Below, piece after piece: positions 55,027 through 63,353 of a stretch of DNA of 64,000 nucleotides. Position 1 is the first letter of the stretch. Each line of letters starts with the position of its first letter. This DNA comes from Methylovulum miyakonense HT12. GTDB lineage: Bacteria; Pseudomonadota; Gammaproteobacteria; Methylococcales; Methylomonadaceae. Position numbers and translations under genes: made by a program. Under the pieces are notes generated by a model. The model saw nothing but the letters and a program-made list of their open reading frames with translations, was not told the origin of the DNA and ran no database searches. Location: assembly GCF_000384075.1 (NCBI RefSeq), contig NZ_KB913025.1:2827044-2891043 (forward strand). Reading direction: 5' to 3'.

Positions 55027-56718
55027 TCATCCGTCGGGTGCGGCTTGGGACAGACCTGTCGCCAACATTTCTTGGGCATGCGCCAGCGTGTTGGCGGTGA
55101 TATTGACGCCGCCCAACATTCTGGCTATTTCAGTGACGCGTTCCCCATCGTCCAGTGAACGGACGCTTGAGGAGGTGATGTCGGTTTGGTTGTTTTTCGA
55201 GACAAAAAGATGGTGGTGCGCTTGCGCGGCGACTTGTGGCAAATGCGTGACGCATAAGACTTGGCGGTTATGGCTCAAGCGGCGCAGTTTTTGCCCGACT
55301 ATTTCCGCGATGCCGCCGCCGATGCCGGAATCGACCTCGTCAAAAATCATCGTCGGTGTGGTTTTGTCATTGGCGGTGGTGACCTGGATGGCAAGGCTGA
55401 TGCGCGACAATTCGCCGCCGGAAGCGACTTTCGCCAGCGGTTTCGGTGGCAAGCCGGGATTGGCGGCGACCAGAAACTCAATTTTGTCCGTGCCGTTTAG
55501 CTTAGGCAGGTCACCTGCTTGCGGGTTGACAGCGACCACAAATTCGCCGTTAGGCATCCCCAATTCTTTGATGACGTCGGAAATCCGCTGTTGCAGTTCG
55601 GCGCCACGCTCCTGCCTCCGCCCGGACAATTGCTTGGCGAGCTGATGGTATTGCCCTGACAATTGCCCGGTCTGCAATTTTAATGCTTCGATGCGTTCGC
55701 TGCTATGCGTCAAATTGTCGAGTTCATGTTCCAATTTGGCTAGCTGCACAGGCAATTCTTCTGGTGCGACATGGTGCTTGCGGCTGAGTTGATGGATGAT
55801 GCCGAGCTGGTTTTCCACGGCGTTAAGGCGGAGTGGGTCGGCTTCTTGCGCTTCCAAAAACCGCCGCAATTGCAATGCGGCTTCTTCGGTTTGGATTTTC
55901 GCTTCCGTTAACATCGCTGAGATTTCATTGAGTTCCGGCGCGTAACGGGCGATGTGCGCCAGTTCTGACAAACTATGCCCCAACAGGGTGAGCACGGAGG
56001 CTTGGTCATTTTCATACAGGGTATCGACCAAACTCTGGCCCGACGCCAGAATTTCGCCTAAGTTCGCCAGTTTGTCGTGTTCTTCGGTGAGGGCGGCGTA
56101 ATTGAAATTCGCCAGCTCCAACTGTTGCAATTCGTCAATTTGATACCGCAGTAAGGCTTCACGTTCGGTCTGCTCTGAAGCCGCTTTTTGTAAGGCGTTC
56201 AGTTCCTTATGGGTGTGTTGCCAGTGCCGGAAACAGCCGTTCAGCTCGTCCAGCAAGGGCTGGTTTTTTGCGTAAACATCCAGCAAGCGGCGTTGCTCGT
56301 CATTATTGAGCAAGGTCAGATGGGCGTGTTGGCCGTGGATTTCAACCAGCTTTTCGCTGAGTTCCTGCAAGGATTGCAAGGTCGCCGGACGGTTGTTGAT
56401 ATAGGCTTTCGAACGCCCGTCGCTGCTGATGACCCGCCGGACCAGGCATTGCTGCCCGTCATCAAGGTCATTGTCCTGCAACCATTGTTGCGCCAGCGGC
56501 GCGTCGCTTAAGTCAAACTCCAGATTAATTTCCGCGCGTTTGCAATCGGGGCGCACATAACCGGAATCGGCCCTATCGCCCAAAGCCAATCCCAAGGCGG
56601 TCAATAAAATGGATTTGCCGGCTCCGGTTTCGCCGGTCAATACCGACATGCCTTTGTCCAGATCCAGGTCGAGCATTTTCACGACCGCAAGGTCGATAAT
56701 CGTAAGGTTCACTAACAT
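55027..56718 (-). CDS. recN: DNA repair protein RecN
   Basis: 563 residues of the SMC-like family. Walker A GETGAGKSILL at about 31-41, central coiled coils, signature LASGGELSR-like KVASGGELSRISLAI, and Walker B PTMIFDEVDSGIGGG. It helps double-strand break repair in the cytoplasm. It overlaps nadK by seven bases, so the two are co-transcribed. Confidence 0.97.
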   Translation of the reverse strand: MLVNLTIIDLAVVKMLDLDLDKGMSVLTGETGAGKSILLTALGLALGDRADSGYVRPDCKRAEINLEFDLSDAPLAQQWLQDNDLDDGQQCLVRRVISSDGRSKAYINNRPATLQSLQELSEKLVEIHGQHAHLTLLNNDEQRRLLDVYAKNQPLLDELNGCFRHWQHTHKELNALQKAASEQTEREALLRYQIDELQQLELANFNYAALTEEHDKLANLGEILASGQSLVDTLYENDQASVLTLLGHSLSELAHIARYAPELNEISAMLTEAKIQTEEAALQLRRFLEAQEADPLRLNAVENQLGIIHQLSRKHHVAPEELPVQLAKLEHELDNLTHSSERIEALKLQTGQLSGQYHQLAKQLSGRRQERGAELQQRISDVIKELGMPNGEFVVAVNPQAGDLPKLNGTDKIEFLVAANPGLPPKPLAKVASGGELSRISLAIQVTTANDKTTPTMIFDEVDSGIGGGIAEIVGQKLRRLSHNRQVLCVTHLPQVAAQAHHHLFVSKNNQTDITSSSVRSLDDGERVTEIARMLGGVNITANTLAHAQEMLATGLSQAAPDG

Positions 56719-57608
56719 GGCGGGGATGTGTGGTAGCCACTGCTCCAGTTTAATTTGTTCCTGAGGATATAGAAGAAGTCATGGCCTTCCGGGTGTAAGA
56801 TTCTAATCGGTTTAGGTTCCTGTTTTATTAAAATCTTGTCACTGATCAGCACTTTTGGGATTTCGATGTGGTCGCAAGTGACCAAGGCATTGATTTGTTT
56901 GGTTTGGCAGAAACTGATTTCGATTTCTGAACTGTCGGCGATAACGATAGGGCGGTTCGATAAGGTATGCGGGTTGAGCGGGACTAGCACTAGCGCGTTC
57001 AGGGAGGGTGATAAAATCGGCCCGCCCGCCGACAGCGAATAGGCGGTTGAGCCCGTGGGCGTGGAGATGATCAGGCCATCGGAACGCTGGGAGTTTAAAA
57101 ACACCCCGTCAATTTTAGTGATGATCTCAATCATGCTGGGTGTGATCCAGCGATGGATGACCACTTCATTGACCGCCGTTTCCTCATGGATAATTTGTCC
57201 TTCCCGGATAATCTTGGTCCGTAACAGGTAACGCTTTTCTTCAGTGTAATGGCCTTGCAGGATGTGGTGCAGCTTTTCCGGCAACTCGTTTGGCGAGATG
57301 TCCACCAAAAAGCCCAACCTTCCGAGGTTAATTCCGATGATGGGGATGTCATAAGCGACAACCGCCCGTACCGCCGATAAAAAAGTGCCGTCACCGCCAA
57401 CGGCAATCACCAAATCGCAATGTTGCCCAATCGTCCCAATCGGGCACGCCTCCACGGCAGGGCCTTTGATAAATCCGGCGCTGTCTTGCTCAATAATCAC
57501 CGTGTAGTGTGCGGCTTTCAGATAGCCATAAAGCAAGTCCAATGTCGCGGTAATGCGCGGGTCGCTGGGCTTGCCGATGATGCCGATGATCTTGAAAGGT
57601 CTCTGCAT
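56712..57608 (-). CDS. nadK: NAD kinase
   Basis: 298 residues. The NTP-binding motif AVGGDGTFLSAVRA at about 67-80, substrate motif VNEVVIHR, and the glycine-rich STPTGSTAYSLSAGGPI are diagnostic. It phosphorylates NAD to NADP. Gene order nadK-recN is conserved in this class. Confidence 0.97.
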   Translation of the reverse strand: MQRPFKIIGIIGKPSDPRITATLDLLYGYLKAAHYTVIIEQDSAGFIKGPAVEACPIGTIGQHCDLVIAVGGDGTFLSAVRAVVAYDIPIIGINLGRLGFLVDISPNELPEKLHHILQGHYTEEKRYLLRTKIIREGQIIHEETAVNEVVIHRWITPSMIEIITKIDGVFLNSQRSDGLIISTPTGSTAYSLSAGGPILSPSLNALVLVPLNPHTLSNRPIVIADSSEIEISFCQTKQINALVTCDHIEIPKVLISDKILIKQEPKPIRILHPEGHDFFYILRNKLNWSSGYHTSPPC

Positions 57609-57706
57609 TGGGATGACAACGGTTAAAAGCGGTTGATTATACAGAAAAGTTAACGGGCAAGTTTAATGGCTGGATGTTGTGGCATTAAAAAATGGGCGAG
57701 ATGCGC

Positions 57707-58480
57707 TCACAGGGGATAATCATAGTCCATAATCAGCGGCGCATGGTCGGAAAAGCGTTCGTCTTTATAAATACTGACAGATTGGGTTTTCTCCTTCAAA
57801 GACGCGCTGATGATTTGATAATCAATGCGCCAACCGACATTTTTAGCCCAGGCCTGGCCTCGGTTTGACCACCAGGTGTACTGGTCCGCTTCTTGATTGA
57901 CCTGCCGGAAAGCGTCGTACCAGTGTCCGCCTGTCACCAACGCGTCGAACCAGGCACGTTCTTCTGGTAAGAAGCCGGAGTTTTTCAGGTTGCCACGCCA
58001 GTTTTTCAAGTCGATTTCTTTATGGGCGATATTCCAGTCGCCGCAGATGATGGTGTCGCGCCCGCTCGCGGCGAGAGTGTCCAAATAAGGTTTTAGTCGC
58101 GCCATGACATCGAATTTAACGGCTTGCCGCTCTTCTCCCGATGAGCCGGAGGGTAAATATAAGGAAATCACGCTCAAATTTCCGAAACGCGCTTCAATAA
58201 AACGTCCTTCCGAATCAAAATCAGGCCAGCCTATGCCGTGGTTGACTTCATCCGGTGGGTGCTTACAGAACAAGGCCACGCCGCTGTAACCTTTTTTTTC
58301 GGCATCGTGGTAAAAACAATGGTAGTCCTCAGGATGAAAAATATCGGTGGGCAATTGGTGCCGTTGCGCTTTCGTTTCCTGGATACACACCACATCGGCG
58401 TTTTGTTGTTGCATCCAAGTGAAAAAGCCCTTGCGTTCCGCCGAACGGATGCCGTTGGTATTTAAGGTGATTATGCGCAT
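57707..58480 (-). CDS. xthA: Exodeoxyribonuclease III
   Basis: 257 residues. Endonuclease/exonuclease/phosphatase fold: LNTNGIRSAERKGF, metal-binding VVCIQETKAQ, ICGDWNIAHKEIDLKN and the catalytic DHAPLIMDYD at the C-terminus. It repairs abasic sites and removes 3-prime blocks. It is divergent from rpmE across 91 bp. Confidence 0.95.
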   Translation of the reverse strand: MRIITLNTNGIRSAERKGFFTWMQQQNADVVCIQETKAQRHQLPTDIFHPEDYHCFYHDAEKKGYSGVALFCKHPPDEVNHGIGWPDFDSEGRFIEARFGNLSVISLYLPSGSSGEERQAVKFDVMARLKPYLDTLAASGRDTIICGDWNIAHKEIDLKNWRGNLKNSGFLPEERAWFDALVTGGHWYDAFRQVNQEADQYTWWSNRGQAWAKNVGWRIDYQIISASLKEKTQSVSIYKDERFSDHAPLIMDYDYPL

Positions 58481-58495
58481 AAGGTCATTTGTAGC

Positions 58496-58524
58496 TTGTG
58501 GTTTTTAGCGTTAAACCGTATTAT
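58496..58524 (+). promoter_or_regulatory. Sigma-70-type promoter for rpmE
   Basis: TTGTGG (-35, 58496-58501), 17-bp spacer, TATTAT (-10, 58519-58524), about 48 bp upstream of the ATG. The spacing is ideal and the two boxes match consensus at eight of twelve positions. Confidence 0.55.
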
Positions 58525-58571
58525 AGGTGGTTTTTTCAGGACTAGCCCGTTTGTGGGTAATGTGAAGCGAT

Positions 58572-58772
58572 ATGAAACCAGATATTCATCCTAACTATAA
58601 ACAAATTACGGTAACTTGCGGTTGCGGTAATACATTTGTCACTGGCTCGGTCATTGCGAAAGACCTGCAAATTGAGGTGTGCTCATCTTGCCATCCTTTT
58701 TACACAGGCAAACAGCGTGTGGTTGACACCGCTGGCCGCGTTGATAAATTCCGCAAAAAATACGGCAAATAA
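58572..58772 (+). CDS. rpmE: Ribosomal protein bL31, zinc form
   Basis: 66 residues. The zinc-binding cysteines are CGCG (16-19 region) and [10 protein letters not shown], which distinguishes this C-plus form from the zinc-free paralogue. The typical [15 protein letters not shown] ending is present. It belongs to the 50S subunit. Confidence 0.95.
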   Translation: MKPDIHPNYKQITVTCGCGNTFVTGSVIAKDLQIEVCSSCHPFYTGKQRVVDTAGRVDKFRKKYGK

Positions 58773-58827
58773 ATCCGCCGTATTTCTGGCGTTAAGCCGG
58801 AATTCCAAACCAGATTCAAACAAAAAG

Positions 58828-58869
58828 CCCGTCAAACTCATCGTAAACGATGGGTTGACGGGATTTTTT
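58828..58869 (+). terminator. Rho-independent terminator after rpmE
   Basis: CCCGTCAA (58828-58835) pairs with TTGACGGG (58855-58862), with an inner CATCGT/ACGATG stem and AA loop, followed by ATTTTTTG. This is a strong long stem with a T-run, 56 bp after the stop. Confidence 0.9.
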
Positions 58870-58941
58870 GTGGGTGTTGGTTTTTGATTAGCGAACAAGA
58901 TGGCCGTGTGCCCCATAACCTTAGGCTCCACAAGATAAGCA

Positions 58942-59031
58942 GGGTAGGGTGGAGTGGGCAAGCGTATTTTTGCTTGCCCACCGGAACCCGGAGCAATCGG
59001 TGGGCGCGATAGATCCGCGCCCACCCTACCC
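58942..59031. repeat. 90-bp palindromic GGGTAGGGTGG repeat
   Basis: Outer arms GGGTAGGGTGG (58942-58952) and CCACCCTACCC (59021-59031). Inside are two hairpins: GTGGGCAAGC/GCTTGCCCAC (58954-58963, 58972-58981) and GGTGGGCGCG/CGCGCCCACC (58999-59008, 59016-59025). The element as a whole could fold into a three-way or cruciform structure. The motif resembles dispersed palindromes in many aquatic bacteria. It separates rpmE from the PEP-CTERM gene. Confidence 0.75.
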
Positions 59032-59072
59032 GGCTTTTTGTTTTTGCAACCTTAATAATTTCTGGAGCCGCT

Positions 59073-60242
59073 ATGTCCATCAACCAATCTCCAGCTACCA
59101 GCACCATCCGCGTGGCTATCGGCACCTTCGTGCTCGGTTTTGCTTGCATCGCATCGACAATGGCACAAGCGGCGACGGCAATCGCCTACGATAATCTCGA
59201 TCTTTCCCGCTCCAATGGCGTGGACTCCATTAACTCCAATATCGGCATAGGCCCCGCGGCCGATTCCTTTACCGACAGTGCCGGGGATTGGCTGACCGAT
59301 ATTAAGTTGGATATGTCCCGTGCCAACCTCGGCTCGACGGGAAGCTTTACGGTTTCGCTTCTCAGCGATAACGCCTTCACGCCCGGCTCGACCGTGGCCA
59401 CCTTGGGGACGTTCAATGACAGCACCTTGGGCAGCACGCTCAGTACGTATGATTTCTCTAATTTCGCTCCGGTCAACCTGACCATCGGCAGTCGTTACTG
59501 GATTCAGGTCACAGGTTCCGCCAATTCCTCGGCAAGCTGGTCGTGGTCCTCAAACCTCAGCGGAACGACGGGCGTGGTGGGCGAGCGTTATGCCAATAAA
59601 CTGGGCGAGTATCCCAACAGCGGCGGCCCTTACCAGATGCAGGTCACCACCAGGACTGACACCCACCTGTACGACAACTCTACCTTGGCCAAATCCTCCG
59701 GTGTCGATTCTATCAATCCTGTCCATGGCGTAGGCCCCATCGCAGACTCCTTCTTTAGTCCCAAGGCAGAACGACTGAGCGATGTGAAGCTGGCGCTGTC
59801 CCGTGATAACCTTGGCTCGACGGGGAGCCTGACGGTTTCACTCTTCAGCGATAGTTCCTTCAAATCGGGTTCGTTCTTGGCCAACTTGGGGACAATCAGC
59901 GACAGCCTGTTGGGCAGCACACTGAAGCTGATCGATCTGTCAGGTTTTGGGGTCATCGATTTGGCGGCCGACACCCGCTATTGGATCAAAGTCGTCGCTT
60001 CCGGCGGTTCCTCGGCGAACTGGTCGTGGTCGACCGACATTAGCGGGACGGGCGTGGCCGACGAGCGTTATTCCAATAAGCTCGGCGTGTACCCCAATAG
60101 CGGCGGCCCTTACCAGATGCTAGTCAGTGCCATAGATATCCCCGGCGGGCCGGCCAGTGTGCCGGAACCTAGCAGCATCGCCCTGTGGGCGGTGGGGATC
60201 GCGGCCTATGGTTTCGGCAGGCACCGCATGGCCCGGCCTTAA
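59073..60242 (+). CDS. PEP-CTERM-anchored surface protein with two tandem repeats
   Basis: 389 residues. Signal peptide ending at AQA (about residue 33). Two homologous repeats span about 38-193 and 198-350, each beginning with YDN-GVDSIN-GIGPAADSF-like and ending YPNSGGPYQM. The sorting signal is ASVPEPSSIALWAVGIAAYG then a basic tail (GRHRMARP), the exosortase substrate motif. It is likely exported, cleaved and attached to, or deposited near, exopolysaccharide. The repeats match a choice-of-anchor-type domain by overall pattern only. Confidence 0.9.
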   Translation: MSINQSPATSTIRVAIGTFVLGFACIASTMAQAATAIAYDNLDLSRSNGVDSINSNIGIGPAADSFTDSAGDWLTDIKLDMSRANLGSTGSFTVSLLSDNAFTPGSTVATLGTFNDSTLGSTLSTYDFSNFAPVNLTIGSRYWIQVTGSANSSASWSWSSNLSGTTGVVGERYANKLGEYPNSGGPYQMQVTTRTDTHLYDNSTLAKSSGVDSINPVHGVGPIADSFFSPKAERLSDVKLALSRDNLGSTGSLTVSLFSDSSFKSGSFLANLGTISDSLLGSTLKLIDLSGFGVIDLAADTRYWIKVVASGGSSANWSWSTDISGTGVADERYSNKLGVYPNSGGPYQMLVSAIDIPGGPASVPEPSSIALWAVGIAAYGFGRHRMARP

Positions 60243-60645
60243 GGCCGATAGGATGCGAGGAATGAAGCGCACGTTAGTAATGGTTTCAGGTTCCGGTTTG
60301 CCTTCGTCAAGTTCGGTGGTTGCGGGCAGTTTTTGGGTTTGCTTCGGGCTTACGTTTTAACCTTAAGCCCCTCTCTCTGCGGTTGTTGGGATTTTTAGGC
60401 CAAGTTGCTTCTCGTTCCGTGCCGACGCGGTGGGCCTGTTGCCTCCGTTTGGGTATGGGTGACGCCCAGCCTCGCGGGTTTGGTGCTGGCCCTAAAACGG
60501 GCAAAATCAATCGTTTTTGGCCGGTGGTTGTTTGGCCTTGGCCGTGTTGCCGGTACTGACAGGCCAGTCAAGTGGGATGTGCCGCCCATTGGCGGTTTTG
60601 GGGTTCGTTTTTTTATCAAGGTTCGGCGGCTTCGTTTCGCTTTCG
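60243..60645. other. G/T-rich intergenic region with opposite-strand open frames
   Basis: 403 bp after the PEP-CTERM gene, continuing into the convergent copper-protein gene. Strong G/T strand bias on the plus strand. Overlapping open frames of about 115 codons (minus) and 124 codons (plus) at 60395-60779 lack ribosome sites and known domains. They overlap the 3-prime end of the next gene, so I treat them as compositional. It may be a dispersed repeat. Confidence 0.4.
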
Positions 60646-61323
60646 TTAGTGGCGCGCCCCTGTCAGTTTTAAGATCAACAAAGGCAGGGCAGAACCCGCC
60701 AACACGCACAGCAAAAGGAGCGCGAGATTGGTGTGTGTCCAATCGACCGGATAATCATCGGCATTCACCGCCGCGCTGATGCCTGGGATGCTGGGCAAAT
60801 CGCCGTCGCCGCCATCGACTTTCAGTTGCGCTTTCATGCCTTTTTCCATGTGCTGCGGCAGCTCGCAATGCACCAGATAGGTTTTTTTCTGGCTGGGCAG
60901 TATCAGCGAGGCTTGCAATTTTCCCGCACCGTTCAATTCCAGATGGAACATGCCGTCAGGATACAAATACCCTGGCAAGCCGTGGATCATCAATTGGTGG
61001 CGGATTTGGTCGTCGTTGATGAAGGTGATGTTGATTTTGGCGCAAGGTTTGACATTCCACTCTTGCTTGTCAAAAGCGAACATTTTGCCGTTGAATTTGG
61101 TGGCGTATTGTTGTCCGGCATGGATGGTGATGTCGACGGTTTCCGAGAGCTTGGTGCAGTCACGCGGCAATTTGTCGGGGTTGTCGTTCATAATCATGCC
61201 TTTTTCATCCATCACCATGCCCGTGTGGTGATGGCCTTCGGCGTTTGCCAAATGGGTGGCTAACAACAAGCTAAAAATCAGGATTAATTTCATGGTGTAG
61301 TTTGGTCTTGTATTCTTCTGCAT
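60646..61323 (-). CDS. Membrane-anchored cupredoxin
   Basis: 225 residues from the ATG at 61323, four bases after the upstream stop. A second in-frame ATG at 61293 also gives a proper signal peptide (residues 11-28 of the long form). A type-1 copper site is present: H109, C153, H158 and M163 in IRHQLMIHG and VHCELPQHMEKGM. A C-terminal helix (LALLLLCVLAGSALPLLIL) anchors it to the membrane. A His/Met-rich N-terminal stretch (HHHTGMVMDEKGM) may bind copper. It follows the multicopper oxidase gene and probably passes electrons to it. Confidence 0.88.
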   Translation of the reverse strand: MQKNTRPNYTMKLILIFSLLLATHLANAEGHHHTGMVMDEKGMIMNDNPDKLPRDCTKLSETVDITIHAGQQYATKFNGKMFAFDKQEWNVKPCAKINITFINDDQIRHQLMIHGLPGYLYPDGMFHLELNGAGKLQASLILPSQKKTYLVHCELPQHMEKGMKAQLKVDGGDGDLPSIPGISAAVNADDYPVDWTHTNLALLLLCVLAGSALPLLILKLTGARH

Positions 61324-61327
61324 GTCC

Positions 61328-62983
61328 TTAAGCCTGCTTACGTTTCAGGGTAAAAACTAAGGCCAAGCCGATCAATAAACCAGCCGCCAGCCCAAATAAA
61401 ATAATTTGCCAATACGGCGGGACAATCAGGCCCGCGTCACCCAGCAAGTGCTTAAAATCGCCTTGCGCCCATAAGGCCTGCTTTTTGGCGTAATAATCTT
61501 TGCTGAACACTTCGTTCAACAAGTCATCGTGCATGGTCGGCATTCCGTTTTCGTCCAGCATCGGTTTATAGGCCAAAATTGCCATATTGCCGCCCGGTTC
61601 CATGCCGTCGCTAGTCGTGCCAGTCGCGACATGGTCATGGAACATCCATAAACCGGGGCCGTAGCTATTGACGCCGTTGTTTTGTGTGGACAGCTGCAAA
61701 TCTATCCGTTGCGCGGGGGCAATGTCGAACACGTCACGGGTGATGCGGGCCACTTCCGCTTGGTCGACGCCATCATAAGCGGTGATAGTGGCTTTATGGC
61801 CGTGAAAATGGATGGCGACGGGCGAGCGTTGCACATTGGCGATGCGTAGTTTGATGTTTTCATTGTCATTGACGGCAATTATGCCGTCGCGCAATGTATA
61901 AGGGAAAGAATGCCCGTTAAGCAAGAAATAATTTTCAAACGATTCGGTCATGTTGTAATCGCGGCTCATGCGTTGCGCGACCAAACGTGGATCGTTGGCG
62001 TTCTGGATGATTTGCGACAGTTTTTTGTCGATGGATTGGTAGATCAGATCATATTCTTGGCTGTAGGTATTTTTCACACCGACAGAAGGATGGCGGACTT
62101 GGCCTGCGCCGACGTTGAAAGTTTGCACCCAGTTATTCGGATGGTTTTCTTCAACGACAAACATGCCATGTAAACCCATCATAAAGTGTTGGGCGGTTTG
62201 GACGTGGCAGTGATAGAGCATCGTCCCTGCATGGCGGGGTTGGATTTCGTAAGTGTGGCTTTTGCCCGGGAACACGGCGTGTTCTTCTGTGCCATCATTA
62301 TCTTCGCCTTTGGAATTGTGGAAGGCGTGGTCAACCCCGTGCAAATGGATGGTGTGCGGCAGATAGTGGGTGTTTTCCAGAGTAATAAAAACTTTGTCAC
62401 CTTGCTCGACGCGGATAGTGGGGGAGGGCGCGCGTAGCATGGGGATGGCGACTACGGAATTGAAATTTTTCAAGGCCATACCGCGTGATTTAGGCGCATA
62501 CACCCATAAGCCAGGTTGGATGCCGGGCGCAATCGGGTAGGTGTTGATGAGGAATTCGCCATCAGGGCTGGAGCCGTTGAGTTCCACGACTTCCAGTTTG
62601 ATGTGGATTTCATCGGGGTCACCATCGTTATCGACATCCTCACCCATAACTAGGGCATCTTGTGCCAAATCGGTCTGCATCAAAGTCATCATGGAGACAT
62701 TATTGGTACCTTTGACCGAAGTTGCCACTTCGTAAGGGTTGTCAGGTTCGCAAGCGGGGGCGGGGGCGATGTCCACGCCTTCAATCATTTGGGCTTCGCG
62801 CCATTCCGGATGTTCGTTGGAACAGGGTTTTTCGACGCTGCTGGTTTCTTCCGAACGATTGTAAACGGTGGAGGGCGGGGTGATCCCGGCCGGTTGGATG
62901 GTTTTAGGGAAGAATTGTACTGCCGTGGTGGCCAATACGGCGACCAATAGGGCCGATAAGGCAAGGTGTTTTTTAGTCATCAT
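61328..62983 (-). CDS. Multicopper oxidase with type-1 site in the N-terminal cupredoxin domain
   Basis: 551 residues. A signal/anchor helix at about 7-25 and a C-terminal helix at about 523-545. Copper motifs: HTIHLHG (210-216), HCH with C259, H266 and M269 (the type-1 site in domain one), HFHGH (392-396) and HDH (449-451), which lacks the second-domain cysteine. This arrangement differs from classic laccases, whose type-1 cysteine is C-terminal. An acidic loop DVDNDGDPDEIH (116-127) looks like an EF-hand calcium site. It is probably an oxidase of copper, phenolic or nitrogen compounds. The substrate is unknown. Confidence 0.9.
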   Translation of the reverse strand: MMTKKHLALSALLVAVLATTAVQFFPKTIQPAGITPPSTVYNRSEETSSVEKPCSNEHPEWREAQMIEGVDIAPAPACEPDNPYEVATSVKGTNNVSMMTLMQTDLAQDALVMGEDVDNDGDPDEIHIKLEVVELNGSSPDGEFLINTYPIAPGIQPGLWVYAPKSRGMALKNFNSVVAIPMLRAPSPTIRVEQGDKVFITLENTHYLPHTIHLHGVDHAFHNSKGEDNDGTEEHAVFPGKSHTYEIQPRHAGTMLYHCHVQTAQHFMMGLHGMFVVEENHPNNWVQTFNVGAGQVRHPSVGVKNTYSQEYDLIYQSIDKKLSQIIQNANDPRLVAQRMSRDYNMTESFENYFLLNGHSFPYTLRDGIIAVNDNENIKLRIANVQRSPVAIHFHGHKATITAYDGVDQAEVARITRDVFDIAPAQRIDLQLSTQNNGVNSYGPGLWMFHDHVATGTTSDGMEPGGNMAILAYKPMLDENGMPTMHDDLLNEVFSKDYYAKKQALWAQGDFKHLLGDAGLIVPPYWQIILFGLAAGLLIGLALVFTLKRKQA

Positions 62984-63212
62984 TTGACAGTGGGTGTATA
63001 AGGCCGGGTGCTGTGTTTCATAAATAAAGGTGATGCCTTACGGCATTTTTGTCTGGATATGATACACCAGTTACATCGGTGCCAAGCAGTGGATGCGATT
63101 AATCGTGCCACCGCAAATTGGCTGGTTAAGAAGAAATATATCAATATCGCTTGTGTTGTCGCCACTATCCGTACATAATAGGCGGCCTTTAGCTGCTAAA
63201 GCTAATCATTAT

Positions 63213-63325
63213 GGTGATCGTGCCGGTCCTCCCGCAACGATACGCTGTGAACCCCGCCAGGTCCGGAAGGGAGCAACGGTAACAGCAGATTCGTGTGCCG
63301 GGATGTGGCTGGTACGATCGCCGCC
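63213..63325 (+). ncRNA. ffs: Signal recognition particle 4.5S RNA
   Basis: About 113 nt matching the small bacterial SRP RNA. The conserved core CCAGGTCCGGAAGGGAGCA, the GGAA tetraloop and the later GTGTGCCGGGATGTGGCTGG are all there. Terminal helices pair GGTGATCGT with ACGATCGCC. It binds Ffh to target membrane proteins. It is 28 bp upstream of dnaX, a common order. Confidence 0.95.
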
Positions 63326-63353
63326 CCATCAAGCACTATCAATCGAGCCTGCA

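Noticed and set aside
60395-60742. 115-codon minus-strand protein after the copper-protein gene
   Set aside because: It overlaps the 3-prime end of that gene in another frame and shows no start signal or domain.
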